64,000 bases of DNA from Liolophura sinensis (taxonomy: Eukaryota; Mollusca; Polyplacophora; Chitonida; Chitonidae): positions 28,191,265 through 28,255,264 of the forward strand of contig NC_088303.1 of NCBI RefSeq assembly GCF_032854445.1, in the 5' to 3' direction. This document shows positions 12,601-26,200 of the stretch, one piece after another; the stretch's first letter is position 1; every line of letters begins with the position of its first letter. The position numbers and the translations under genes are program-made. A model generated the notes under the pieces. That model was not told the origin of the DNA and made no database searches. It saw only the letters and a program-made list of their open reading frames with translations.

Positions 12601-15600
12601 AATGATTTTTCAGGTGTCTGTGTTAAGACACTGAAATTTGTGTAAACCACAATGTGTCCAGTGTTTCCAGGTAAACATACGTGTGAATACAAAACTTTTC
12701 TAGATTTAATGATAGTTAAACCAAGAACATCAATATCACACCCAAATGAAAAATTAATCTGCAGGAAACTTATCCAGAATTATAGTTTTACAGGGACATA
12801 CAGCCGAAACAAATTCAGAATTTTTGAGTTGGTTCCGCCAAAAGGAAAAATGATTGGCATTTGACTCCTCACTGAGCCTATTGGGGCTTTGTTTTTCATT
12901 AAGAGAATTATAAGAGGAAATCCGTGACTGGTCTAAACTGTCCGCCCGACGAGATAACATGCAAATGAGGCACCTCAAAGATTCCCACAATGCAACTTTT
13001 GCCCGTGGGTAGCACATGTAAACAATACGATAGATTGAAAGCAAATTGGAAGCCTAATTACAACACAGTGCCATCTGACAATGCCATCTGACATTTCAAA
13101 TTCACCCGTTGTCTAAACAACAGGGGGAGGTAACTGACTAAAAAAAATCAGACTTTCTAAATACATCAATATGAACGAGTTGACAGCTGAAGAGAAACAC
13201 GAATAAAACTAAACATTCCATCGTTCACTCAGAGTCAGACACATGTCAGTAGACATACGGGAGTCTCAACTTTATGTAGATGAGGTCTAAAATAACAGCA
13301 CAATTTTTTGGACATCAGTGGTTTGTCCCTTTAAGGAAAAATCTGAACCAGTATGAACACTTACTGTTAAGATTTGTTTTAGCTGATGAATTTAATAATC
13401 AATGCTATGTATATTATCACAGAAAAATAATAATTATAGACACAAATTTAAATTATGTTTCCTTTATCGAACTGTTCTATACTAATGATTAAAATACAAA
13501 CATGCATTTGTATTCATGGTGAGCTATGCATGGTACATTTGTTCAATCATAAAATCAGCACTGTCAAACTTCAGTACAGTAAAATTTCCGCATGACATTC
13601 CGGGATCATAGTCCTGTGGGTGTATTTACGACCAACAGCAGCCATGCAGAGCAGCATTTTCTAGGAGTTGTTATTGTTAGTTTATTTATTTATTTATTTG
13701 ATTGGTGTTTTTATGCCGTACTCAAGAATATTTCACTTATACGACGGCGGCCAGCATTACGGTGGGAGGAAACCGGGCAGAGCCCGGGAAACCCATGACC
13801 ATCCCGAGGTTGCTGACAGACCTTCCCACTGAGTTGTTATTGTGTGTCCGGGGCTATACATATTCATGTACATGAATACCTAAGTTTGCATTTGTTCCCT
13901 ACATCATAGTTTCACCATGAAAGGTATCATCATTTTGTATCACAACACTGCTAAACAAAATTTATGCATTTCATCTTTGAAATTGAAGTGGAATATTCCT
14001 TAATATGGCATAAAACGCCTTATAAATATAAATAAATACATAATCAAATTTTTAAAAATGAGTTATCTATGTTTGTTTGTTTGTTTGTTTCAAAGAATTT
14101 TCACTCAAATAACAGAACGTTCATTTTTTAGATTTATAATGTACATCTTTTTACATACTAAATTAATCCAGTTTAGCGCAGCAAATGCAAACATAAGATT
14201 TCCAACTATGTTCATGCATGTATTGTGTGAAACCTTTTTCAGAAAACATTTACATGCTTACAACATGCATCCAGTTACAATTCAAAGCTGTGTCACTGTT
14301 AAACAAACACTGCCAATGAATATCAGGTCACACACAACATCAGGTAGAACATGTCTAGAAAATTTACAATCAAATGCACAAGTACTTGAGAAGAAAAAAA
14401 AAATGTCCACTTCATGCAATACACATGCAAAAAATAGATCCAAAAACAGCAACACTAAGTGAAAAAATGCAGACTGTCAAACTCCTGGTCTCATGCATTT
14501 ACGATACCTAATTTTTTCTTAACCTGCACAACAGTTAACTTTTTGGAAGAAAGAGGTTTTTTTATTAAATATTTTCCAAGAGGAAGAAAAATACACCATG
14601 TATGGTGGACCAATTACTGAATGTCAATAAAAGTAACTCTGTACATCAATCATTAAAACTACTTTAGCAATGATTTGATATGGAAATAAAATATACAGTA
14701 GCAGACAATGAACAAAAAAAAATACCATGATGGTCCAAAAAACATCTGATTAGATGGTTCCTAATAATTAACAGTAATGAAACGACTCGCACATTACTGG
14801 CTTCTGCAGCCTGCTGTTGGCATTGCTCTTTATCATGCTTCTTTAAAAACCACACTCTAATATCATGTACCAGTGGCATTAAATCTGACATGGGTTGACA
14901 CTGAAGACATGGTTATTGTGTCAGCTTTTGATGTAGCATGAATTCACCACATTGGTCCTATCACAATACGTGAGTGTTACATCGCCAATTTTCCCATACC
15001 CGATCACTACCAAGGTGGCAATGAACAATGAACTGCAAATACTGTGCCAAATTTACTTTAGGTTGGAATGATTCTCAATTATATCTGAATTCGGAAGCAA
15101 AATCCAGTAATGTGGAAGATGTCCATTATGGCTTAATATTTTGTAAATTTTGCTTGGTAAGATCTTCTATATTAATACGAAGCCAACCTATAACTAGCAC
15201 AAGACAGATTTCAATGTTTATAAAATCCAGCTGCATACCAGTAATGCGCCAGCTCTTACACAAGTGCCTTGTGTGATAAGAAAAAAGCGTCTAATCATAG
15301 CTTTGTGCCGAAGAAGGTTTCAAATGTGTGAGGGAGACATAAAAGGTTTGAGAGATCTGACCAATGACAGCTTTCCACACACTGAAAAAGCTGTTGAGAG
15401 GGTCACCAGGGGACAATGGTCTCCTTGACCACACAACTAATGTTTTCTATTCACCTTTATCCCTGTAATGCCACATCCACCTGAGAACTTAATCATGCAA
15501 TATAAAACAAGTAGAATAATCGGCAGAATAATTGAGTAATCTGCACAACAACAAAATTCATGACAAAAATATATTGCATAATAACACAATATTATTTTTA

Positions 15601-18600
15601 ATCAATAAAAAATAAAAATTTTCCAATATTCTAGGAACATTACAGCTAAATTATGAAAAACAGTTAAATTTTTTTTACTGCACCTAGTAAATTTTCCAAC
15701 AACCCATACATATAAACAGTTTTTCAGCCTGATTGATATATCGGGTGGGCATAAAAAAATGGGCCGTACTTTGACATTCAATATCTCCGAAACCCTCTTA
15801 GGTCAGCTTCTAAAAATTTACATATTCAAAAGCCATTATGTCCTTAGTATACAGATCAAATTTCAATTCCATCCTTTCAGATTTCCGTTCATGGGGCCAA
15901 AATCAAAATAGAGTCAAAAACGCATGTTCCGGATATTTCACAATGATGTTCAATCTTGTTTTATTTCGAAAGGTGATCAGTTGGTCCTCCATCTTCTCAG
16001 TAGGCAGCGCACAAACGTTTCTTCCATTAACTGATTGAGTCCCGAATCTACTTCAATTTTTTTCCCATCAGACCTTGATGTGTGTCACACAGGTGCAGCA
16101 CGCGCTCTACCCATGACAGGTGATGCAATGTGGGTCACCAGAACATGCTTTTTTGAGGCTATGTTTTCATTTTAACCCTGTGTACAGATTACTCATGCCA
16201 TGACCTTGAAAATTAGTCAGTATATTAACAAAATCATGCCATTTGAATGCCTAAAGTTTGAAAGGGTTTGAACAAAGGATAATGGAGCAATGCAGCATCA
16301 AAGTAGGGCCCATTTTTTTATGCCCACCAGATATATGTTATAAAATAATTCAATATATGTAGTTGTTATCTGTTTTAAAGTTTATACAGAAATACACCTG
16401 CTCTTTAATTCCATTTATAATGGCTAATTATAATGGCTTTTATTTTACAACTTTAAAAAATAATATTAAAATATTTTCAAGCAAAAATGAGCACTCTATA
16501 CAACATGCCACAGACTACATCCTAATCAAACTTTAAGATAATATACATAGTTTTGTATTTCTATTACAAATTCACTTTAATATACAGTAACAAGTCAATC
16601 ACAGTAGAGGTTGCTTTTAGAATCATGCGCATTTTTCATCACAATATGCTTCAATTTTCGTATATATTTAATTTTAAATATGGTGCATTATAAAGGAGGA
16701 AATGAACTCACCACATGGACCACTGAAGTCAATAGAGACAGCCTTCCGCTGCACGCAGGACTGGCGGCGCAATTCACACTCGTTGTCGTACGTGACTTGG
16801 TCGGTGCCACACACTGGTCGTAATACAGGCTCGCATGGCTGTGGACACACGCAGGTTGCTCTCCCTTGCCTGTCGATATTACATTCCTCACCCATACTGC
16901 ACTGCAAACGACTGCAGGGATTATTTTCTGCAAGACAGATAGACAGAGCACCGGTAAAGCAAGCCATTCCACAAATAACACTCGGCTCAGCAAAATCCCA
17001 GCTATATGCACTCTTTTGTGTTTATCTGATAGACAGCAATATATTTCTTTTACTGTGACAGTTTGTTCAACTCTTATTCATTTGTATTATTTCAATTAAA
17101 GGAAAATTACAACAGAAAATAAGGTTTTAGTTCTCAGTTGAGTTTTAACAGCTTTAGTTCAACACATATAAAGCCTGTTAGTTTGAATCATATTATTTCT
17201 CAGTAAAACTTAGTAACTGACGGTTAAATTTTTATTGCGATTTTTCAACGATATTAGAGTAGGATGAATGTAGTCAACAACAGAAATCACAGGCAGCATT
17301 CTGCACACCACATTTTCCCTTTAAATGGTTTAGATGCTATTAAATTGAAGTTTAAACAATTAAGAAATTGCACATATAAATGTACACATTTATCATATCT
17401 ACAAGACTATTTGAACATAAGCCAGGGTCCTTCTTTTTTGCCAGCTCATTTATTTTGTTTGTTTAAGCTGAGTACTGAAGTTTAGGCAATACTTTAATGT
17501 TTGAAGAATATTTTAGCTTCATATTAAATAATTTAATTTTTTTTAAATAGCTTTTTAAAAAAAATAAGCTGGAAGGCCCCTGGCAAATTCAAATTCAGTT
17601 TTAAAATTTTATAATTCATGCAAAGATTTAATAAAATACCACAACACAAATGACGGAGTTGAAAAAAATTCATCGTAAACATTCAAAATTAGTGTTAGGA
17701 TGACAAGCCTACAGCTGCTTACATTTTCAAAAGAAACTTGCTAAAAGTCCAATTTAAAACACAGACAACAATGAGGGTCATGACAAAAAAAAAAAAACTT
17801 GAGACACGGGTGAATCCAGTTCTTTGTTAACGTTTAAGAAAAATATCTGGATGAATACACAGAGCAAATGACAGATGTTTAGCAAATCATTCTGAAATAA
17901 AAGAGTGCAGAAGGTAAACCAGACAACAGCAAAATAATGGAAATAAAAGAAAACTAAGTAATTTGGATTATTCTTCAGAATTCTAGAAGTTTTGATTTTT
18001 TGGAGTCTCTAGCTGATCAAAGGATAACTGGCATTCACAACTTGGGTTTATTAAACATTGATACACATTTTTGATTTTATTTCCAACTAATTTTTGATAC
18101 ATGAACTATTGAAACCTCTGTTTTTATTTAAAATTAAAAATTTAAAAAGACTTAATATACAACACCAACATTTTGTTATACCGAGTGACTTTATTTTTAA
18201 ATGTTTTGCACCTTTCTTGTTTGTTTCAAGGAGAACAATTCCGCAAAAATCATTTAGAAATCTGTTGTCAGAAATTTAGGGAGCATGTACCCTTTATTGA
18301 AAGAAAATAATGGAACAAAAGATTTTCAAAAACTTCAAAAATCAAAAAAAAAAAAAAAAAAAAAAAAAATAGCACCACAATTCAATAAACAGAAAATGGG
18401 ACCATTAACATAAATAAAAGATTCAAAATCTGCATGTGATTACGGACTGCGCGTTTGTGCAATACCAGCTACTATGGACTGATCAATCTTGGCAAGGTAC
18501 AACTCTTGATTCACAGGGGCTTTATTATAGCAGATCACCAATGAAACCAACTGGAGTGGGATATGCCTTAACAATTAACTGGCACTTCTCTATCATAACC

Positions 18601-20233
18601 TACATGGATGCACTATGATGTCAGTGAATACTCAAAGTGGAAAACAGTTGTCTTTCAGTTTTTGAAGATATTGTGAATACAAACAGTTTTTATAAATAGG
18701 GCTGAATTAGCAGATATTTTCATCTGCAGATTGAATAGGAAACCAAATCAAGTGTCAAGTTAAAGAAACACTACATACAAAGACATTGTAAGTAGCAAGA
18801 ATATTAAAAACTGCATCTGAAAACTTTCTCTTGTTTTTTTTTATATATTTTTTTCATTGCATTATTTAAAATGCAAAATTTTGAAAAACAGGATTCTCTT
18901 TTTGGCCAATAAATGCAAATATGAATGTGAATTTGTTTCAAAGTTTAGAGAACAAGGAAACAAAAGGAAGTTTTAATTCTGTGAAAATTTATGTTAAAGG
19001 TTAAAGTATGGATGTAAAGGTCAAATATGAACTTTGGTAATTCATTCATACCTTTCAGGGGCAAACTAGGGAGAGGACATAAATGTTCAAACACTTGCCA
19101 GAATTTCACAGTACAGATGCATTGTACATAAAAGACACACTAATTTTATTGTGCAAATATTAAAAATGTTGGACAGACAGAGAAGGAGTTGATTTGAAAC
19201 GAGACTTGGACGGATTATGATTTTGAGGTCAGTTTACCATGATTAGTGCCATCATCCACTGTTCCACCTGTTGGGTCTATAAAGAGAGTTTCATTAGTTA
19301 CCGTGACAACTCAGTGTCCGCTACTTTGGATTTGTTTTATTATTAGACTCTCCACAGTAACCATCATTATACAGATCACTTACTTTTCTATGCTCATCAG
19401 TATTAGTATTAGAATATTAGTCAAGCCATGAGACAATAAATGTTAATTAATAATTAATACACATTAATTGCTTTTATAGAGACACCAACAGGCATATACC
19501 GCAAAATGACCGTTATTGCATAGACATTAGTACAAGTTTGCAATTTCAATTTATCTCCAGATACACCAGTACTGCGTGCATGCCAGTACAAATTTGCAAT
19601 AGCAAGTAGTTTCATATGTACAGCAGTACTACATGCCAATATCAATGACTCAGACTGAAACAAAGTTATTAGTTTACACATTATTTGAATACATCATCCT
19701 TCATGTAACAGACTTATAGAAAGAGACCATTCACTCCACAATGCATTAAATTAACTTCATTTCTTTTTATTTTAAAGGGGTTTAATGACATATTAAGAAA
19801 CAATTGACTTAGACAGTGGCTGTTTAATTTTTGAGTAGAAAGTACCAGGCAGAGCCCTGACCGGACAAATCACCCGACAGAAAACATACTACTTGGTACT
19901 GGATTTGAACCTACAGTCTCAGAGGTCAAAGCTAGTACAAGAGTTCTTGGCAAGAGCAACACTAGAAGACAGTCAGAATGGATCCCAACTCAATGCTTTA
20001 AGGATATGTGAGCCTGACCATTATGGATCATGGTAAGACAAGTGAATATAAGTACATGTATACAGTTAATCACAGACACCTAAGGTTTAGTCTGTATGTT
20101 GACAAGTAGGACAGGTTTAACATGGTACTGTAGCTGTAAATGAAAAGGTCATGTTACACATGTGTACACAAACATGAGGCCTAATGCCACAGTCTGATTA
20201 ATGTTCCAAGACATTAACATGCCCAGTAGTGGA

Positions 20234-20278
<45 letters not shown>

Positions 20279-23200
20279 TTATTAAAAGGAAATGGTACTG
20301 CCAAGATGAAAACTAGTGATGAGGAGAAGACATCATCTTCCAAAAAATAAAAGGTCTTGGTCCTAAAGGGTGAACTTGACAAGGTCAGATTTTAGCGCAA
20401 GCATCTGAGCTAGTATATCAAGAAAGTACACATCCATATAGGCAAAATATTTAGTGCTGTGAGAACAAAGTGCATACAAAAGTTTCAGTACCTTGGCCAT
20501 ACCCAACCTAGACATATTTTTAAAGCTGAATTATTACAAGTTATTATCTTAGTTACTGAAATGATTGTATACACTGCTTGGCAGCAACCAACCCCGAATG
20601 TTTGTGTCAACTTAAAGGGCCTCCAGAAGAATTGTAATGAAAATCGCAGCAGATATTGATGACCGGAACTACACCACAGATTTGATCACATGGCTGCGCG
20701 ATGAAAAGGTTCAGGATGACCGATGAATGCATTTGACTTGTCGCTCACTGGGGATTTCTACCAGCACGTTTCAAACCGAATACCCAATTACTATGACCGA
20801 CATCTGTGGCCCAGCCAAGAAAAGTTAATTTAGGCAAATCAATATCCTCGTTCTTTTCAACGCAAGAAAAGTGTTTTTTTTTTCGGGTGAAACCGGTGGT
20901 TTGTACAAGTATGCTGGAGAAAGTCATGACTGCAGAATAACCACTGCTCCGTACATTACATGTAAGATGCACTTGGTCAAACAACAGGCAGCGGCATGTT
21001 GAAGGCTATACATTACTTCCAGTATTGATTACACTCCAGACTATTGTTCCTAAGCGATATAGGTGTGCGGCAGCTCAGCCATGGCTGAGGGATTTCAAGG
21101 GAATTTCTGAAGCAGCAAGGTAAATAAATGATTGCACTGATTAGCCTCTGGAACTTCCTCAAATAGCTGACCTCAACTATCTTTCTATATATGAAGGCTA
21201 CCTACACCAAATCAAACGATAAGCCATGGTAGTAGGAGGCGAGTAAATTGCTACTATTTACGCACTTAAAAAAAACAGTTAGAATAAAACCCTAGCAAAG
21301 GCAGATTGACAAGAGGCCGTATTTCACCAGTTACGTGTGACCATTTGCTAGCTATCATTTTGTCATCGCTGTTCTGGTTTAACTCTCTATGTTGTACATC
21401 TTTCAGCAGTTACGTGTGGCCATTTGCCAGCTATCGTTTTGTCATCACTCACGTGACCATTTGCCAGCTATCATTTTGTCATCGCTGTTCTGGTTTTACT
21501 CTTTATGCTGTTCATATTTCAGCAGTTACGCGTGACCATTTGCCAGCTATCGTTTTGTCATCACTTACGTGACCATTTGCCAGCTATCATTTTGTCATCG
21601 CTGTTCTGATTTTACTATTGATGCTGTACATCTTTCAGCAGTTACGTGTGACCATTTGCCAGCTATCATTCTGTCTTCGCTGTTCTTGTTTTACTATTCA
21701 TGCTCTACATCTTTCAGCAGTTACGTGTGACCATTTGCCAGCTATCATTTTGTCATCACTCACGTGACCATTTGCCAGCTATCATTTTGTCTTCACTGTT
21801 CTGGTTTTACTCTCTATGCTGTACATCTTTCAGCAGTTACGCGTGACCATTTGCCAGCTATCGTTTTGTCATCACTCAAGTGACCATTTGCCAGCTATCA
21901 TTTTGTCTTCGCTGTTCTGATTTTACTATTGATGCTGTACATCTTTCAGCAGTTACGTGTGACCATTTGCCAGCTATCATTTTGTCGTCGCTGTTCTGGT
22001 TTAACTCTCTATGCTGTACACCTTTCAGCAGTTACGTGTGGCCATTTGCCAGCTATTGTTTTGTCATCGCTCACGTGACCATTTGCCAGCTATCATTTTG
22101 TCGTCGCTGTTCTGGTTTTACTATTCATGCTGTACATCTTTCAGCAGTTACGTGTGACCATTTGCTAGCTATTATTTTGTCGTCGCTGTTCTGGTTTAAC
22201 TCTCTATGCTGTACATCTTTCAGCAGTTACGTGTGGCCATTTGCCAGCTATCATTTTGCCGTCGCTGTTCTGGTTTTACTATTGATGCTGTACATCTTTC
22301 AGCAGTTACGTGTGACCATTTGCCAGCTATCATTTTGCCGTCGCTGTTCTGGTTTAACTCTCTATGCTGTACATCTTTCAGCAGTTACGTGTGGCCATTT
22401 GCCAGCTATCGTTTTGTCATCACTCACAGGACCATTTGCCAGCTATCATTTTGTCGTCACTGTTCTGGTTTAACTCTCGATGCTGTACATCTTTCAGCAG
22501 TTACGTGTGGCCATTTGCCAGCTATCGTTTTGTCATCGTTCACGTGACCATTTGCCAGCTATCATTTTGTCGTCACTGTTCTGGTTTAACTCTCGATGCT
22601 GTACATCTTTCAGCAGTTACGTGTGACCATTTGCCAGCTATCGTTTTGTCATCACTCACAGGACCATTTGCCAGCTATCATTTTGTCGTCAATGTTCTGG
22701 TTTAACTCTCGATGCTGTACATCTTTCAGCAGTTACGTGTGGCCATTTGCCAGCTATCGTTTTGTCATCGCTCACGTGACCATTTGCCAGCTATCATTTT
22801 GTCGTCGCTGTTCTGGTTTTACTATTGATGCTGTACATCTTTCACCTGTTGCATGTGACCATTTGCCAGCTATCATTTTGTCGTCACTGTTCTGGTTTTA
22901 CTCTCTATGCTGTACATCTTCACACTCCCTTCAGCCCAAATTCCACAGGATACATGGTCATATTGATCGGTATTTTATCCCGCTGATGTAAAAAGTCCGA
23001 CTGGTTTCAACTGATTAGCTCAAGCTAGTGCAATAGTTAGTAATGAGATATTTGGTAAGAAGATATGAATATTAAGTGTAAAGAAATATGCTACAAAGTA
23101 AATTGGGCTTTCTCTGGCTACCAAAACAGTGTGTCGTCTCTGGTAGATGCGACGCATCTCGTACAAACCCTTCAATAATCCTGACAATGATGTGGGGAAA

Positions 23201-26200
23201 TAAAAACTTATGTAGTAAAACTTAACTATCTGTATCACATTGCTATCAGTATTGGGCATTAACTAAAAGGGGATAGGAGTGCACATGTTGATCTCACCTT
23301 TGTTGCAATCTCCACGGAAAACCACATGAATCTCTTTCCTGGTTTTGCATGCCTCCACTCGCATGAGACAGTCATTGCTGTAGGTGCGACCGTTGCTGGC
23401 ACACACAGGGGAAAAGTCGAAGTGACACAGGTCATTACAGCGGCAGACTGGCTTCCGTTTCTCGTCTAGTTGACATACTTGAGCCACTGGACATTCATAT
23501 CCCTCGCATGGATCTGGAAATAATAAAGTCAAATTCAATTGTAATTATGTACATACACATACTTCCTTCACTGGACATTTAAATAATTAATTTCTTGATG
23601 TCCTCTGACTGCCCGTGGGTCCTTGGTGAAATTAAGTCATTGACGACAGTCATCCAGCCATTTGAGTAGTCTAATATTCCTTGAAGACGGCTTGTTTTTC
23701 ATCAATATGGTGTGTCATAGGTTTGTCAGTGGTTTTAACGCAGGCACTCCGATTTCTCCATCCACAAAACAGACCACAATAGTGGAAGTGAAAATTCTTG
23801 AATTAAACCATAATCAAATGAATAAATAAACAAACAAAAAATCGTTGTGGGTTTCCCCCGGGATCTACCCAATTTCCTCCCACCATAATGCCGGCCGCCA
23901 TTGTATAAGTGAAATATTCTTGAGTATGACATAAAACACCAGTGAAATTAATAGACTAAATAAACAAATAAGTTGAAGTGTTACTTTGTATGTGAGGATA
24001 TTTCCCTTAACATACATGTATGATATTCACCAGCTTTAGGATGGCAAGCCTTCTTGTCTCTCTTTTCATTCTTTTATAGTTAATACTACTACATATACCG
24101 AGAAAGGTGGTAAGGTGAACTGAGAAAGGGAACTGGGGTTGATTTCACATAGCTATTTGAAATATGGCTTTCGAAGTGGTTATATATTAGGCCTTAAAAA
24201 TCAAAATTTTGACTACCTCATACATGTTATCTTCAGACAAATGTGTCAAAATGTCAACTTCCAGTACCAAAAACTAAGAACCATGATGAGATATTTAATT
24301 CTGATATTTAATCACAAATGGCTTTTGCGGAATTGACCTTTGGGTATTAAAGGGAAACTGGGTAATAAAGGGAAACTCAGTAAGAGAAACTGAGCCAGAG
24401 TATTACACCGGATGAAAATGTGTGGTCACACACATGCATGATGGAGGATGGTATTGAGCATAAGAAGAGATCAGGGATAGTACCCGCCATTCATGAATTA
24501 TATGCCTCAAACATGATGTTAACAAATGTATATTTGTTTCATTTGCTTGTGAGGTAAATCTTGTCATGTCCAGAAGTCGGTAAAGACATTTTTTTTTTAT
24601 ATTTCTACACAAATGCTTTCAATACCAGCAGCAAGAAAAAAATATTCATTTCTGCATTCTAAAACAAAGTTTGTCTCACACGTGCTTCTATTGAAGTTGC
24701 TGAAGAAAGTTACTAGTAGAGAAAAGTTATGGCTTTTGTAGGCATATTATAGAAGGTATATTAGTATGCAGAACAGATAGCTGTGGTTTGCTTGACTTTC
24801 TGTCTGTATATACAGAAACCAAATGAAAAAAAAAAAAAAGGCATAAATCTTCATTTGGGGCTAATCTGTAGAGCAACGTCTGTATGTTATGAGACTGAGG
24901 ACCATTTGGTACAAAATTTAAAGGCTGCCCAAAAAATTTGGTTGTCATAAAGCAGTGTTGCATTACCCTTGGCTGTCAGTACTTTCAGTGTGGCAGGGAT
25001 GGGTCGATTGATCCGCGTTTTATGATCCATCCAAGAGCTACAGCCTCCACTGAGAATTTAACATTCCCTTTGCAGACAAAATGGTTTAAATATTCATATC
25101 CTGCTCTCTTTACTTGCCATAAAATGTCTGCTTTTCTTGGAGACTCTTGAATAAGGCAAATAACGAAGCCTAGGTAGAGTTGGATAGACTGTACTCCCCT
25201 TTCCAGAAGTTTTAATCAAGACCTGTGAGACCTAGTTAGTGCCCAGCTTCGTCTAGACCAAGAGAAATGTACTATAAAGACGAGACTTGTTAAACGGGGA
25301 GGGATATGGCTGAAATCCTGCAGACATGGCGTAAAGCCATACTCTTTCCTTCAGAGGGGTTTTATATAAGAATAAACACTAAATTCTTAAGGGAAAACAA
25401 AAAAGATTGAAAATCTAATGCTTTTCTTCAATGACATAACTGAAAATATGTGCTAATGCACCAGGCGAACAATAACTTTGGGGGACATGTTTTGGGGAAA
25501 TGTTTATGGCTATTCTGTAGTGAAACAAGCATTGCAATGAAGGACAGGAGTAAATGTACATATCTTCTAATTTTTCACACATTTGGTCTGCTGAATTTAT
25601 CCTAATGAACAACATTATACATTATCTATACATTATCTTTACTTTTTGACAAAAACTGTGAAAGAAATGTGAAAGAAACTTTCGGCCTTCTGCGCTAATA
25701 AGATCTGTAGTGTCAGGCACTAGATGGGAATGAACAGTCAATCTGCAAATACAGCTTTATTTCAAAATATTTGTATAATTGTTTCCAGGATTGTTAGTTT
25801 CCTTTAATATTAGCAATACTTATACATGTTCACAAGCAACTAATACGATGCTTTTACCACATGCTGACAAGTGAGCTCAACTATTCTTCCACAATACTTG
25901 ACCAGTACAAGCTAGCCACTGTATGTGTATTTATCTATGGAGCAGGGGACGCACATTTGCCAAATTTAGCCTCGACGTGATCAACAGACTTTTTGTCCTT
26001 TAATAGGTGAATGTTATCGCTTGTGCCAGACATGAAGTTACGTTGGCTCGATCACGGCCAATGTGCAATTAGGGTTGGGCAGATCGTGCAGAATGTCGGA
26101 ACACTTACCTATATTAGATTATATGGCACATAGGAAATGCCTGGACACAATTCTCCATTATTAATGACATGGTGCTCATTATCGAGGGAAGCTTGCCACT

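Larger units (their letters stand above)
11899..16711. other. agrin intron between K4 and K5
   Basis: 4.8 kb. It holds one truncated SINE (13676-13830) and one inverted-repeat element (15742-16329), listed separately. Open frames at 12754-13044 and 14058-14462 show no domain and are taken as chance. Confidence 0.75.
16928..23297. other. agrin intron between K3 and K4
   Basis: 6.4 kb. It contains a 26-base A run (18344-18369), a TA microsatellite (20236-20276), a SINE-like remnant (19740-19990) and the 79/116-bp satellite (21309-22930). No exon reading was found elsewhere. Confidence 0.75.

Noticed and set aside
14058-14462. A 134-codon plus-strand frame
   Set aside because: It starts in a TTTG-type repeat and contains a lysine run from poly-A; no domain and no splice context.
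16702-17058. A 118-codon plus-strand frame over K4
   Set aside because: Antisense shadow of the K4 exon, which has the ten-cysteine pattern on the minus strand.
3541-22930. Regularly spaced repeats that could suggest CRISPR-like arrays
   Set aside because: Units are head-to-tail without unique spacers, in an intron-rich animal gene; they are ordinary minisatellites and satellite.
21880-22991. Plus-strand frames of up to 197 codons with repeated [11 protein letters not shown]-like strings
   Set aside because: Satellite DNA with long open stretches in all three plus frames; the same peptide appears shifted between frames because the unit is not a multiple of three.
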